A stretch of 64,000 nucleotides of DNA, taken from positions 124,001 through 188,000 of the forward strand of contig NZ_JBHTFQ010000002.1 in assembly GCF_042666235.1 (NCBI RefSeq). The letters run 5' to 3'. The notes under the pieces were generated by a model. The model saw only the letters and a list, made by a program, of their open reading frames with translations. It had not been told where the DNA came from and searched no databases. This document shows positions 53,108-62,203 of the stretch, piece by piece. Numbering within the stretch: position 1 is the stretch's first letter; the number at the start of each line of letters is the position of its first letter. Made by a program: the position numbers and the translations under genes. The DNA is from Halodurantibacterium daqingensis. GTDB taxonomy: Bacteria; Pseudomonadota; Alphaproteobacteria; Rhodobacterales; Rhodobacteraceae.

Positions 53108-53138
53108 AACGGCCCGCCAGAGGATCTGGCGGGCCGTT
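53108..53138. terminator. Strong bidirectional terminator
   Basis: A 14-bp perfect stem (53108-53121 with 53125-53138, loop GGA) sits between the convergent GafA-like and katA genes. It is followed by TTTC on the plus strand and flanked by TTCTTATTG on the minus strand. Confidence 0.85.
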
Positions 53139-53155
53139 TCATTGCAACCGCGCAG

Positions 53156-54625
53156 TTACTCGGCGGCGGCAAGCGATCCGTTCAGGGTTGCGCGTGCGGC
53201 GCGAACGCCATCGGCAAAAACGGGCGTGACCAATGCATAGTGGCCCAGCATCCGCTCGATGATCTCGTCCGGCACGCCCTGCATGGCTTCGGCGATGTTC
53301 TGATAGAGGCGCTGACGCTGTTCCTCGTTCATCACCTTGTCATGAAGCGCCCGCGGCTGGCTGTAGTCGTCATTGCCTTCGCGGTGGTTGTAGCGGGCCG
53401 CATCACCGGAAATCCGCAGCGGCGGCTCGGCGACGCTCGGATCCTCCTTGGCCGAATCGGCGAACGAGTTCGGCTCGTAATAGGCATCGAGATGCCCGGT
53501 CCGCTGGCCGAAGAAGTTCATGTTCCCGTCCTTGTGGTAGTGATGAACCGGGCAGCGCGGGGCGTTGACGGGCAGGGCCTCGTAATGGGTGCCCAGGCGA
53601 TAGCGGTGCGCATCGGCATAGCTGAACACGCGGGCCTGCAGCATCTTGTCGGGCGAGAAGCCGACACCGGGCACCTTGTTCGACGGGCTGAAGGCGGCCT
53701 GCTCGATCTCGGCGAAGTAGTTTTCGGGGTTGCGGTTCAGCTCCATGATGCCGACCTCGATCAGCGGGTAGTCGCTGTGCGGCCAGATCTTGGTCAGGTC
53801 GAACGGGTTGTAGGGCGTCTTTTCGGCGTCCAGTTCCGGCATGATCTGCACGCAGAGCTTCCATTTGGGGAAGTCGCCCTTCTCGATCGCGCCGAACAGG
53901 GCTTCCTGGTAGCCCTCGCGGGTGCGGCCGATGATTTCTTCGGCCTCGCGGTTGGTGTAGTGGGCGTGGCCCTGCAGGGTCTTGAAGTGGAACTTGACCC
54001 AGAACCGCTCGCCATCCTTGTTCCAGAAGGAATAGGTATGGCTGCCATAGCCGTTCATGTGCATGGGCGTCTGCGGCAGGCCGCGGTCCGACATCAGGAT
54101 CATCACCTGGTGGATGGCTTCCGGGCTGAGGCTCCAGAAGTCCCACATCGCGGTGGCGGAACGCAGGTTGGTCTTGGGGTGGCGCTTCTGCGTGTGGATG
54201 AAATCGGGGAACTTGTAGGCATCGCGCACGAAGAAGACCGGGGTGTTGTTCCCCACCACATCCCAGTTGCCTTCGTCGGTGTAGAACTTCACCGAAAAGC
54301 CGCGCACATCGCGTTCATGGTCGGCGGCGCCCAGTTCGCCCGCAACGGTCGAGAAGCGCGCGACCAGTTCGGTCTTCTTGCCGACCTCGGCGAAGATGCT
54401 GGCGCGGGTATATTTCGTGATGTCGTTGGTGACGGTAAAGGTGCCATAGGCGCCCCAGCCCTTGGCGTGCACGACGCGCTCGGGGATCCGCTCGCGGTTC
54501 TGGTGGGCGAGCTTCTCGAGAAGCTGGTAATCCTCGAGCAGCACCGGGCCGCGGGGGCCTGCGGTCAGGCTGTTCTGGTTGTCGGCGATCGGCGCGCCGG
54601 CGGTTGTGGTCAGTCGCTTGGTCAC
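53156..54625 (-). CDS. katA: Catalase (small-subunit, clade 3)
   Basis: This heme enzyme dismutates hydrogen peroxide. The 489-residue protein shows the active-site region IPERVVHAKGWGAYG with the distal His, NNTPVFFVRDAYKFPDFIHTQKRHP, and the proximal heme ligand motif RVFSYADAHRYRLG (Tyr). Its length puts it in the small-subunit group. I chose the GTG at 54625 because AGGAGGG lies 7 bases before it; a longer frame from 54748 overlaps the promoter. It is divergent from oxyR, so peroxide induction through OxyR is expected. Confidence 0.96.
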   Translation of the reverse strand: MTKRLTTTAGAPIADNQNSLTAGPRGPVLLEDYQLLEKLAHQNRERIPERVVHAKGWGAYGTFTVTNDITKYTRASIFAEVGKKTELVARFSTVAGELGAADHERDVRGFSVKFYTDEGNWDVVGNNTPVFFVRDAYKFPDFIHTQKRHPKTNLRSATAMWDFWSLSPEAIHQVMILMSDRGLPQTPMHMNGYGSHTYSFWNKDGERFWVKFHFKTLQGHAHYTNREAEEIIGRTREGYQEALFGAIEKGDFPKWKLCVQIMPELDAEKTPYNPFDLTKIWPHSDYPLIEVGIMELNRNPENYFAEIEQAAFSPSNKVPGVGFSPDKMLQARVFSYADAHRYRLGTHYEALPVNAPRCPVHHYHKDGNMNFFGQRTGHLDAYYEPNSFADSAKEDPSVAEPPLRISGDAARYNHREGNDDYSQPRALHDKVMNEEQRQRLYQNIAEAMQGVPDEIIERMLGHYALVTPVFADGVRAARATLNGSLAAAE

Positions 54626-54731
54626 GGGGTAACCCTCCTTGCTTGTTCTTGTTCCGAATCCGGCGTGACTATGCCCCTGCTTTAGAATAAATATAAATCG
54701 TATTTTCTTACGGGAACGATAAGTTGGTCTT

Positions 54732-55670
54732 ATGAGGGTGACGCTCAAGCAACTGGCCTATTTTCAGGCACTGGCCGAGGAAGGCAACTTTGGTCGTGCT
54801 GCCGCACGGATGCATGTGACGCAGCCGGCGCTGTCGATGCAGATCAAGGAACTGGAGCTGACCCTGAATGCAAACCTGGTCGAGCGGCGTCCGCGCGACA
54901 TCCGGCTGACCCGCGTGGGGCGGGAAGTTCTGGCGCGCGCCGGCCGCATCCTGTCGGAAACCCACGAACTCGAAGCCGCCGCACGGCGGCAGGGGCTTCT
55001 CGGGCGGCTGAACCTGGGTGTGATCCCCACGGTCGCGCCCTATCTTCTGCCGCTGGTACTGACGGGGCTGCGGGGCGCGGATCTGACCCGTGACCTGCGC
55101 GTGCGCGAAGCCCAGACGGGCCAGTTGCTTGCGGCGTTGGATGCGGGCCAACTTGACGCGGTGATCATCGCGCGCCCTGCGGATGCGCCCGACCGCACGA
55201 TCCTGCCGCTGTTTCAGGACCGGTTCCTGCTTGCCGGGTCGGCCACGCGTCTGCGCGGGCTTGCGGGGGTGAGCGAGCATCTGCGCCCTGTGACGCTTGA
55301 TCCCGAACAGCTGTTGCTGCTGGACGAAGGGCATTGCCTTGCCGATCAGGCGCTTGAGGTCTGCGCGCTGGATCGCCGGCAGACGCGGATCGATCTTGGC
55401 GCCTCGTCGCTGTCGACGCTGTGCGGGCTGGTTGCCCAGGGCTTCGGCCTGACCTTCCTGCCCGAAATCGCCCTGCGCTCGGAAGAGGCGGCGGCGCCCG
55501 AAATGCGGGTTCTGCGCTTTGCTGCGCCCGAGCCCGCCCGTGAGATCGTCATCGTGCGCCGCGCGGCCACCACCGACGACGGCTGGTTCGCGGCATTGGC
55601 CGAGGTGGTGCGAACCGCCGCCGCCGAACTGCTGGACCATGCGCAGAGGGTCTGCCCGCCCCCCGCCTGA
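54732..55670 (+). CDS. oxyR: Peroxide-sensing LysR-type regulator OxyR
   Basis: The 312-residue protein has the LysR HTH (LKQLAYFQALAEEGNFGRAAARMHVTQPALSMQIKELE, about residues 5-42). The redox domain contains DEGHCLADQALEVC, with Cys202 and Cys211 matching the peroxide-sensing Cys199 and Cys208 of E. coli OxyR. It should activate katA, which is transcribed away from it across a 106-base AT-rich gap. The katA/oxyR pair is a well-known arrangement in Rhodobacter. Confidence 0.93.
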   Translation: MRVTLKQLAYFQALAEEGNFGRAAARMHVTQPALSMQIKELELTLNANLVERRPRDIRLTRVGREVLARAGRILSETHELEAAARRQGLLGRLNLGVIPTVAPYLLPLVLTGLRGADLTRDLRVREAQTGQLLAALDAGQLDAVIIARPADAPDRTILPLFQDRFLLAGSATRLRGLAGVSEHLRPVTLDPEQLLLLDEGHCLADQALEVCALDRRQTRIDLGASSLSTLCGLVAQGFGLTFLPEIALRSEEAAAPEMRVLRFAAPEPAREIVIVRRAATTDDGWFAALAEVVRTAAAELLDHAQRVCPPPA

Positions 55671-55737
55671 GCGATGTTGCCCTTCCGCATCGAAGGGCTT
55701 ATGGTCAGTGACAGCCCGCAACCATGGGGGAAAACCC

Positions 55738-56688
55738 TTGCGCGATCTCAAGATACCCGACCAGCGCCACCCGGAAAAGGCGCATCGCCCGGTCAGCGAA
55801 CAGCCCAAGAAGCCGTCCTGGATTCGCGTCAAGGCGCCGGTATCCGAGGGTTACAAGAAGACGCGCGACATCATGCGCGAAAACCGCCTTGTCACCGTCT
55901 GCGAAGAGGCTGGCTGCCCGAATGTCGGCGAATGCTGGGGCCAGGGTCACGCCACCATGATGATCATGGGCGAGATCTGCACCCGTGGCTGCACCTTCTG
56001 CAACGTGGCCACCGGCAAGCCGCAGACGCTTGATGCCTTCGAGCCGGGGCGCGTGGCCCATGCGGTGGCAAAGCTGGGGCTGAACCACGTCGTTGTGACC
56101 TCGGTGGACCGTGATGACCTTGAAGATGGCGGGGCAGAGCATTTTGCCCAGACGATCCGTGCCATCCGCCACCGGTCGCCCGACACGACGATCGAGGTGC
56201 TGACGCCGGACTTCCTCAAATGCGATCCCGCCGTGCTGGAAATCGTGGTGGCGGCGCGGCCGGATGTGTTCAACCACAATCTCGAAACCGTTCCCGGGCT
56301 TTACCCCGAGGTGCGGCCGGGTGCGCGCTATTTCCATTCACTGCGCCTCTTGCAACGCGTGAAAGAGCTTGATCCCACCATGTTCACCAAATCCGGCATC
56401 ATGGTCGGCCTTGGCGAGGACAGGCAGTCGGTGCTGCAGGTGATGGATGACATGCGCGCCGCCGATGTCGATTTTCTGACCATTGGCCAGTATCTGCAAC
56501 CGACGCCACGCCATCACCGGGTCGATCGTTTTGTTACCCCCGAGGAATTCAAGGGCTACGAACGCGCTGCTTATGGCAAGGGATTCCTGATGGTGTCGGC
56601 CACGCCCCTGACGCGGTCGAGCTATCATGCCGGTGACGATTTCGCCCGGCTTCGCGCGGCGCGGCTGGCGAAGCTCGGCACCGCCTGA
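55738..56688 (+). CDS. lipA: Lipoyl synthase
   Basis: This radical SAM enzyme inserts two sulfurs into octanoyl groups on carrier proteins to make lipoyl cofactors. The 316-residue protein has both cluster motifs: the auxiliary CEEAGCPNVGEC and the radical-SAM CTRGCTFC, plus the C-terminal RSSYHAGD serine motif that holds the auxiliary cluster. I chose the TTG at 55738 (LRDLKIPDQRHPEKA), with GGGGGA upstream, because it matches the usual N-terminus MRDLKIPDQ of relatives. The longer frame from 55519 runs through oxyR. Confidence 0.96.
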   Translation: MRDLKIPDQRHPEKAHRPVSEQPKKPSWIRVKAPVSEGYKKTRDIMRENRLVTVCEEAGCPNVGECWGQGHATMMIMGEICTRGCTFCNVATGKPQTLDAFEPGRVAHAVAKLGLNHVVVTSVDRDDLEDGGAEHFAQTIRAIRHRSPDTTIEVLTPDFLKCDPAVLEIVVAARPDVFNHNLETVPGLYPEVRPGARYFHSLRLLQRVKELDPTMFTKSGIMVGLGEDRQSVLQVMDDMRAADVDFLTIGQYLQPTPRHHRVDRFVTPEEFKGYERAAYGKGFLMVSATPLTRSSYHAGDDFARLRAARLAKLGTA

Positions 56689-57118
56689 GGCCGGGGGCGG
56701 CAGGCCGCGATCGCCCGGCTTTCGCAGACGGGCGTCACACCATCGTTGTCATCGGCGGAGACCAACCGGCGGCTGTGCTTTGCGGTGACGCCGCCTGGAC
56801 AGGGTGCAGGTCCGGTTGGCTGCGGCGCCAACGGGTGCCCGGGAACTCTCGGCGCCGTCAATGGGATCGCTCGCAGCCCTGAGGCATCGCGGCATGGGCC
56901 GGGGCACCAGGGGCGCGAAGGGCAACGTCCGGGCCCCGTGGGATCTTCCTCGGGTCGGGAGCATTGCTGCCGCAGAACCGGCGCTTCCGGCACTGCTGCA
57001 CACAGTCCGTTCTTGGGTCGCGCGCGACCCTGACGTTGGCGCGTGCCTTTGACGGGGAGCCAGGGAAACCGGCGCTGGCGGGCACACAAGGCGCCGGGAC
57101 GCTGCGCAGGCGCTCACC
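56689..57118. other. 430-base convergent gap
   Basis: This lies between the lipA stop and the cytochrome stop. It is GC-rich with no convincing reading frame, tRNA or repeat. I see nothing that would identify a function, and no clear terminator hairpin. Confidence 0.4.
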
Positions 57119-58045
57119 TCACTGCACCGGCCTCACCTTCTGCAGATAGGCCGCGATGGCCGCGCGATCGCTTTCGGGAAGCCGCGCGAGGTTGTGGATC
57201 ACATCGGTCATGCTGCCTCCGGCGCTGTCGAAATCCGGGGTGAGCCCATAGGTGAAATAGGCCACAAGGTCTTCCTCGGACCACCGCAGCAGGGCGGGGC
57301 TGATGTTCGGGATGCGCCCCTCGCCCGAAGGATTGGGGGCGCCTGCGAACCAGCGGCTCCGATCAAGTCCGCCCAGCGCGGTGCGTGGCGTGTGGCATTC
57401 GCCGCAATGGGCCAGCCCCTCGGCCAGATAGCGGCCGCGCTTCTCCTGGGGCGACAGCGCGTCGGTGACGACCCAGCCTTCATCATGGGCCACAAATCGC
57501 TTCCAGAGTCCGATGCCGGGGCGGAAGGCGAAGGGCATGGCAAGATCATGCCCCTCGTTCGGGCGATTGCTGGCGGGCAATGTGGCCATGAAGGCATGCA
57601 GATCGACCAGATCCTGCGGCGTCATGCGCGCATAGCTGGCATAGGGGAAGGCGGGGTAATAGTGCCGGCCGTCCGGTGCGACCCCGCGCAGAACCGCATT
57701 GCCCAGATCCTGCACTGTCCAGCCGCCGATCCCGTAGACCGGGTCCGACGATATGTTGGGCGCCACGAAGGTTCCGAAATCCGAAACGAACTGACGCCCT
57801 CCGGTCAGGATCAGCCGCGCGTCGCCCTCGGCGCCTTCTTCCGCGTGGCAGGAGGCGCAGCCCGAGGCCCAGAAGACAGTCTCGCCCCGCGCCGCGTCGC
57901 CGGTCAGGCCTGCGAAGTGATCATCGGGCAGGGGCACCGGGCGGGCGACCCAAAGCGCGGTGGCGCCAAGGATCAGCCCCAGAACGATCAGCGCCTGGAT
58001 CAGCCGCAGCAGCCGCCACGGCCGCCGTTTGCGTTTGAAATCCAC
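57119..58045 (-). CDS. Membrane-anchored diheme cytochrome c
   Basis: The 308-residue protein has an N-terminal basic stretch and a transmembrane anchor (LLRLIQALIVLGLILGATALWV, about 12-33). Two class I heme domains follow: CASCH at residues 63-67 and CGECH at 214-218, with axial methionines in their domains. It fits gluconate/alcohol dehydrogenase-type or thiosulfate/sulfide-linked diheme cytochromes facing the periplasm. It follows the cytochrome c' gene after 6 bases, so the two are probably co-transcribed and may exchange electrons. Confidence 0.88.
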   Translation of the reverse strand: MDFKRKRRPWRLLRLIQALIVLGLILGATALWVARPVPLPDDHFAGLTGDAARGETVFWASGCASCHAEEGAEGDARLILTGGRQFVSDFGTFVAPNISSDPVYGIGGWTVQDLGNAVLRGVAPDGRHYYPAFPYASYARMTPQDLVDLHAFMATLPASNRPNEGHDLAMPFAFRPGIGLWKRFVAHDEGWVVTDALSPQEKRGRYLAEGLAHCGECHTPRTALGGLDRSRWFAGAPNPSGEGRIPNISPALLRWSEEDLVAYFTYGLTPDFDSAGGSMTDVIHNLARLPESDRAAIAAYLQKVRPVQ

Positions 58046-58051
58046 GCGGAA

Positions 58052-58507
58052 TTACTCCGGCGCGCGGAAGGGCCGGTGACAGGCGCCACAGGCGCCCGAG
58101 AGGTTGCCGATCTCGCCCTGCAGCGCGGCAAGGTCGCGGCCGGCGGCGGCCTCCATCTGCCCGGCCGCCAGGCGCAGGCCCTCGAACCGCGCCGCGAAGT
58201 CTTCGGGATTCTCCCAGATCGCGGGAAGCGCGCGCGTTCCGGCAAGGTTGGCGCTGTCGGTCCCTTCGGGCCACAGCCCCGATTGATCGCGCGCCGCGAC
58301 CTCCGAGATCGCCCGCGCGGCCTGGTCGGCGGCCCCGGCATCGTAGGGGGCCGTGCCGCGCGCCATGTTGCCCAGCACCGCAAGATGATCCTGAAGTTCC
58401 TTGAACTGCGCCTTGCGGGCTACAACCTCGGGTGGCAGATCCTGCGCGGCAACCGGGCCGGCCAGGGCAAGGGCGGCAAACAGGGACAGGCTGCAAAGGC
58501 ACTTCAT
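58052..58507 (-). CDS. Cytochrome c' (class II) family protein
   Basis: The 151-residue protein has a signal peptide (SLSLFAALALAGPVAAQ), a four-helix-bundle-like helical body, and a single heme-binding motif at the C-terminal end (CGACH in ACGACHRPF, about 141-147), the class II layout. Such proteins bind NO or pass electrons in the periplasm. I chose the ATG at 58507, placing the signal peptide at the start. It heads a two-gene unit with the diheme cytochrome. Confidence 0.9.
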   Translation of the reverse strand: MKCLCSLSLFAALALAGPVAAQDLPPEVVARKAQFKELQDHLAVLGNMARGTAPYDAGAADQAARAISEVAARDQSGLWPEGTDSANLAGTRALPAIWENPEDFAARFEGLRLAAGQMEAAAGRDLAALQGEIGNLSGACGACHRPFRAPE

Positions 58508-58669
58508 GGCACTTCCTTTCTGGCGCTTTCGGGCCCGGTGAGGGCGGGAACACGGGGAAACGCTAGCACCTCGGGCGCTGAAGGGCAAACCCGGGGGCGG
58601 ATCTCTGCTGCTTCACAAACCCGTCACCGCCGCCATCGCCGGTTGTGGCGCCGCACCGGGCAGCCGCGC

Positions 58670-58858
58670 TCAGGGCGTGAACCGCCGCGCGCCGCCGCTG
58701 GGGTTCGGCACGGTCAGCCATTCGGGCCAGCCCCAGATCAGTTCCAGCCCCGCGATGAACAGACAGAAGGCGATGATGCCCAGCACCAGCTTCACCCGCT
58801 TGGCCGAGGGCGGGTTCCGGGCCCAGCGCGCGGCGCGCAGAAGCCAGATCAGGTTCAT
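58670..58858 (-). CDS. Small single-pass membrane protein
   Basis: The 62-residue ORF has one transmembrane helix (KLVLGIIAFCLFIAGLELIWGW, about 23-44) between basic N-terminal and C-terminal segments. It overlaps the hpt stop by 4 bases (58855-58858), indicating coupled translation. I recognise no family. Its position after hpt may be incidental. Confidence 0.6.
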   Translation of the reverse strand: MNLIWLLRAARWARNPPSAKRVKLVLGIIAFCLFIAGLELIWGWPEWLTVPNPSGGARRFTP

Positions 58859-59394
58859 TCCAGAAACCTTACCTTGCCGATGAAGGGCAGGTTGCGGTTG
58901 CGCTGGGCAAAGTCGATGCCATAGCCCACGACGAATTCATCGGGGATGGTAAAGCCGGTCCAGGTGGCGCGCATGTCCACCTCGCGCCGCGACGGCTTGT
59001 CCAGCAGGGCGCAGACCTCAAGGCGCGCCGGCTCGCGGCTTTGCAACAGCGCCACCACATGCTTGAGCGTGAAGCCGGTATCCACGATATCCTCGACCAC
59101 CAGCACATCGCGGCCGGCGATTTCGCCGCGCAGGTCTTTCAGGATCCGGACCTCGCGGCTGGAACTCATCGCGTCGCCATAGCTCGAGGCTTCGAGGAAA
59201 TCGACCTCGACCGGCAGGTCAAGTTCGCGCACCAGATCGGCGATGAACACGAACGACCCCCGCAGAAGCCCCACGACGACCAGCTTGTCGGTGCCGCTGA
59301 AATGCGCCGTGATCTCGGCTGCCAGTGCCTCGACCCGCGCCGCAATCGCCTTGGCCGAGATCATCTGATCTATGACATAAGGTCTCGTTGACAT
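58855..59394 (-). CDS. hpt: Hypoxanthine phosphoribosyltransferase
   Basis: This salvage enzyme makes IMP (and often GMP) from hypoxanthine or guanine and PRPP. The 179-residue protein shows VVGLLRGSFVFIADLVREL, DFLEASSYGDAMSSS and the PRPP-binding VLVVEDIVDTGFTLKHV, then PDEFVVGYGIDFAQRNRNLPFIG, all standard for Hpt. I chose the ATG at 59394; upstream extension overlaps the coq10-like gene region and is not conserved-looking. It is divergent from the coq10/ratA-like gene. Confidence 0.95.
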   Translation of the reverse strand: MSTRPYVIDQMISAKAIAARVEALAAEITAHFSGTDKLVVVGLLRGSFVFIADLVRELDLPVEVDFLEASSYGDAMSSSREVRILKDLRGEIAGRDVLVVEDIVDTGFTLKHVVALLQSREPARLEVCALLDKPSRREVDMRATWTGFTIPDEFVVGYGIDFAQRNRNLPFIGKVRFLE

Positions 59395-59463
59395 ATCCGC
59401 CCCTTGATTTCGCAGCCGCATCATACGAGAACGCGGGCCACCTTGAACAGTCCCGGGGGCCTC

Positions 59464-59925
59464 ATGCCGACCCATACCGAAAAGCGCAAGCTGCCCTATT
59501 CCGCGCAAGAGATGTACGACCTGGTGGCGGATGTCGCGCGCTATCCGCAGTTTCTGCCCTGGAACTCGGCGGCGCGGATCCGGTCGCGGACGCCGATCGA
59601 GGGTGGAGAGGTGATGGAGGCCGACCTAGTCATCTCGTTCAAGGTGTTCCGCGAACGTTTCGGCAGCCGCGTCACCCTTTGGCCCGGGCGCAAGCGAATC
59701 GACACCGAATATCTGGACGGGCCGTTCAAATACATGAAGAGCCATTGGCAGTTCGCCGATATCGAGGGCGGCTGCGAAGTGGAGTTCTTCGTGGATTTCG
59801 AATTTCGCAATGCCATCCTTCAGGGCATTATCGGCGTTGTCTTCAACGATGCGATGCAGCGGATCGTGCGCGCCTTCGAGCGTCGCGCGGTGGCACTTTA
59901 CGGCGCCCGCCCGCCCCTGGCCTGA
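59464..59925 (+). CDS. Coq10/RatA-like START-domain protein
   Basis: The 153-residue protein has the SRPBCC fold pattern: LPYSAQEMYDLVADVARYPQFLPWNSAARI near the start, FRERFGSRVTLWPGRKRIDTEYLDGPFKYMKSHWQF, then DFEFRNAILQGIIGVVF. In alphaproteobacteria this family is the Coq10 homolog, a ubiquinone-binding chaperone; the same fold is annotated RatA toxin in E. coli. The Coq10 role is the likelier one here. Its 3' end overlaps the convergent cinA-like gene by 28 bases. Confidence 0.88.
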   Translation: MPTHTEKRKLPYSAQEMYDLVADVARYPQFLPWNSAARIRSRTPIEGGEVMEADLVISFKVFRERFGSRVTLWPGRKRIDTEYLDGPFKYMKSHWQFADIEGGCEVEFFVDFEFRNAILQGIIGVVFNDAMQRIVRAFERRAVALYGARPPLA

Positions 59926-60395
59926 CCGTCATCGAGGGCGCCGGCAAGAAGGGTCAGCGCCTCCTGGCAGGCAGCCTGCCGCACCAGCGCGCGACCCCTT
60001 GCGCCGTATTCCACGGTCAATGTCCGGGTCGGGCCGTCGTGGCGGGCAAGGCCAAAGCAGACGCGGCCTTCGGGTTTGTGCTCCGACCCGCCCGGCCCGG
60101 CGATGCCGGTGATCGACACGGCAAGATCGGCCTGCGAATGGCGCAGCGCGCCCTCGGCCATTTCCCGTGCCACCTCTTCGGACACTGCGCCATGGGCGGC
60201 AAGCGTTGCACTGGCCACGCCCAGAAGCTCCTGCTTGGCGGCGTTGGAATAGGTGACAAAGCCGCGCTCGAACACGTCGGAAGATCCCGGCACTTCGGTC
60301 AGCGCGGCGGAGACCATTCCGCCGGTGCAGCTTTCGGCCGTTGCGATACGCAGCCCAAGGCTGCGCGCGCGGTCCAGAAGCGCCGCCACCGTCAT
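59898..60395 (-). CDS. CinA C-terminal domain / nicotinamide-nucleotide amidase
   Basis: The 165-residue protein corresponds to the C-terminal domain of CinA (PncC), which deamidates nicotinamide mononucleotide in NAD recycling. It shows IATAESCTGGMVSAALTEVPGSSDVFERGFVTYSNAAK, AVSVTGIAGPGG-like SITGIAGPGGSEHKPEG and VCFGLA. It is the stand-alone, short form. Its ATG (60395) overlaps the pgpA stop by 4 bases. Confidence 0.93.
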   Translation of the reverse strand: MTVAALLDRARSLGLRIATAESCTGGMVSAALTEVPGSSDVFERGFVTYSNAAKQELLGVASATLAAHGAVSEEVAREMAEGALRHSQADLAVSITGIAGPGGSEHKPEGRVCFGLARHDGPTRTLTVEYGARGRALVRQAACQEALTLLAGALDDGQARGGRAP

Positions 60396-60886
60396 CGCAT
60401 CAGCACCCCATGCGACAGAAGCGCCGCGGCCATGACCACAAGCGCCGCAAGCATGCCCGCGATCACGTCGTCCAGCATCACCCCCATCGGCCCCTTGCGG
60501 CGGTCCGCCCAGCCGACGGGGCCGGGTTTCCAGATGTCGAACAGCCGGAACATGACAAAGGCGCCGATCCAGCCGGGATAGGGAAAGATCCACGGGTCGG
60601 CGCCGATATGCCACATTCCGAACGACAGCGGCCACAGCGCGATCCATTGGCCGACAACCTCATCCACCACGATCTCGGACGGGTCGTGATCGGCCTTGCC
60701 CCGGGTCTCGCGTTCGGTGGCCCACCAGCCGAGACCGAACAGCCCGACCGTTGCGAGGGCAAGCAGCGGAAACCCGCCCGCGACATGCAGCAGATAGGCC
60801 AGGGCGATCGCCGCGGCCGATCCCCATGTGCCGGGCCCGGGCCGCAGATAGCCGATGCCGAACAGGGTGGCGATCAGGCGGCTCAT
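60392..60886 (-). CDS. pgpA: Phosphatidylglycerophosphatase A
   Basis: This inner-membrane enzyme dephosphorylates phosphatidylglycerol phosphate to make phosphatidylglycerol. The 164-residue protein has several hydrophobic helices and the catalytic pattern GYLRPGPGTWGSAAA, EIVVDEVVGQWIAL, and MFRLFDIWKPGPVGWADRR followed by GVMLDDVIAG (acidic DD pair). The start ATG at 60886 overlaps the ispDF stop (4 bases). The operon order is ispDF-pgpA-cinA. Confidence 0.94.
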   Translation of the reverse strand: MSRLIATLFGIGYLRPGPGTWGSAAAIALAYLLHVAGGFPLLALATVGLFGLGWWATERETRGKADHDPSEIVVDEVVGQWIALWPLSFGMWHIGADPWIFPYPGWIGAFVMFRLFDIWKPGPVGWADRRKGPMGVMLDDVIAGMLAALVVMAAALLSHGVLMR

Positions 60887-62016
60887 GCCGATACCAGGGT
60901 GGCGGTGGCGATGGCGGCGATGCCTTCCTCGCGCCCGGTAAAGCCAAGGCGTTCGCTGGTCGTTGCCTTGACGCTGACCCGGTCGATGCCAATCCCGAGG
61001 ATCGCCGCCAGTGCGGCGCGCATCGCCTCGGCATGGGGGCCGACCTTGGGCTGTTCGCAGATCAGGGTGACATCGGCATTGGCGATGCGAAAGCCGCGCG
61101 CCGCCGCGCGCCCCGCGGCATGGCGCAGGAAGATGTGGCTTTCGGCGCCTTTCCACTGCGGATCGCTGGGCGGGAAATGCTGACCGATATCGCCTTCGGC
61201 CAGGGCGCCATAGATCGCATCGGTCAGGGCATGCATCCCCACATCGGCGTCCGAATGGCCCTGAAGCCCGCGCGGATGCGGCACCTTCACCCCGCACAGC
61301 CATACGCCGTCGCCGGGGCCGAAGCGGTGCACGTCAAACCCGTTGCCCAGCCGGATATCCATCGCATGCTCCTTCACCAGTCGCGCCGCCCGCGCGAAAT
61401 CGGCGGGCAGCGTGATCTTGAGATTGTCTTCCTCGCCCTCGACGATCGTCACGTCAAGCCCCGCGGCCCGGGCGATGGCCACATCATCGGCGGCCTCGCC
61501 CGGATGGGCGCGATAGGCCGCAAGGATCGCATCGAAATGAAAGCCCTGCGGCGTCTGCGCCCGCCAGAGCCCGTCACGCGGCACGACCCCTGCCACGCGG
61601 CCCTCCTCGCCACGCCAGAGCGCATCGGTCACCGGCACGGCCGGGGCAGCGGCTGGGCCGTTTTCAAGTGCCGCGCGCACGCGGCCGACCACGCGGGCGG
61701 AAACAAGCGGACGGGCGCCATCATGGATCAGCACATGGCAGGGCGGATCGGACACCAGCGACTCGAGCGCATTGCGCACCGACTGGCTGCGCGTGGCTCC
61801 GCCTGGGACGATCTGCACCCCCTCGGCAAGGCCGGCGGCACGGGCGCGATCCTCGGGGTGCAGGACCAGAACGATCCGTCCGACACCGGCGCGCCGAAAG
61901 GCCGCAATGCTGTGGGCGACCACCGGCTGGCCGGCAAGCTCCTGCCACTGCTTGGGAATCTCTCCTCCGGCGCGGGTGCCGCGGCCTGCGGCAAGAATGA
62001 TGGCGGTGACGGTCAT
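60883..62016 (-). CDS. ispDF: Bifunctional IspD/IspF (MEP pathway)
   Basis: This fused enzyme carries out two steps of isoprenoid synthesis: CDP-ME formation by the N-terminal IspD (about 1-215, AAGRGTRAGGEIPKQW at the start) and MEcPP formation by the C-terminal IspF (about 216-377). The IspF part has the zinc motif GNGFDVHRF, then LQGHSDADVGMHALTDAIYGA. The 377 residues match the fusion found in many alphaproteobacteria. It is the first gene of the operon with pgpA and cinA. Confidence 0.95.
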   Translation of the reverse strand: MTVTAIILAAGRGTRAGGEIPKQWQELAGQPVVAHSIAAFRRAGVGRIVLVLHPEDRARAAGLAEGVQIVPGGATRSQSVRNALESLVSDPPCHVLIHDGARPLVSARVVGRVRAALENGPAAAPAVPVTDALWRGEEGRVAGVVPRDGLWRAQTPQGFHFDAILAAYRAHPGEAADDVAIARAAGLDVTIVEGEEDNLKITLPADFARAARLVKEHAMDIRLGNGFDVHRFGPGDGVWLCGVKVPHPRGLQGHSDADVGMHALTDAIYGALAEGDIGQHFPPSDPQWKGAESHIFLRHAAGRAAARGFRIANADVTLICEQPKVGPHAEAMRAALAAILGIGIDRVSVKATTSERLGFTGREEGIAAIATATLVSA

Positions 62017-62203
62017 GGGCTGTCCTCTGGCGCCCGATCTGTCTAGAAGATGCGAATGTCAGAGACAATGCTGCCGCAAAGATCACAGGGAGCGCCCAAA
62101 TTTTGAGCAGGCGCGGTTTTCGCACGCGATCCTGCGATGAGCGGCGTTGCCAATCCCGAGGGAACAGCCTACCCACTGAGGCAAGCGCACAAGGATTAAT
62201 CAG

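Noticed and set aside
54626..54731. OxyR binding site between katA and oxyR
   Set aside because: The gap is AT-rich and surely regulatory, but I could not find a clear ATAG-type quartet with the right spacing.
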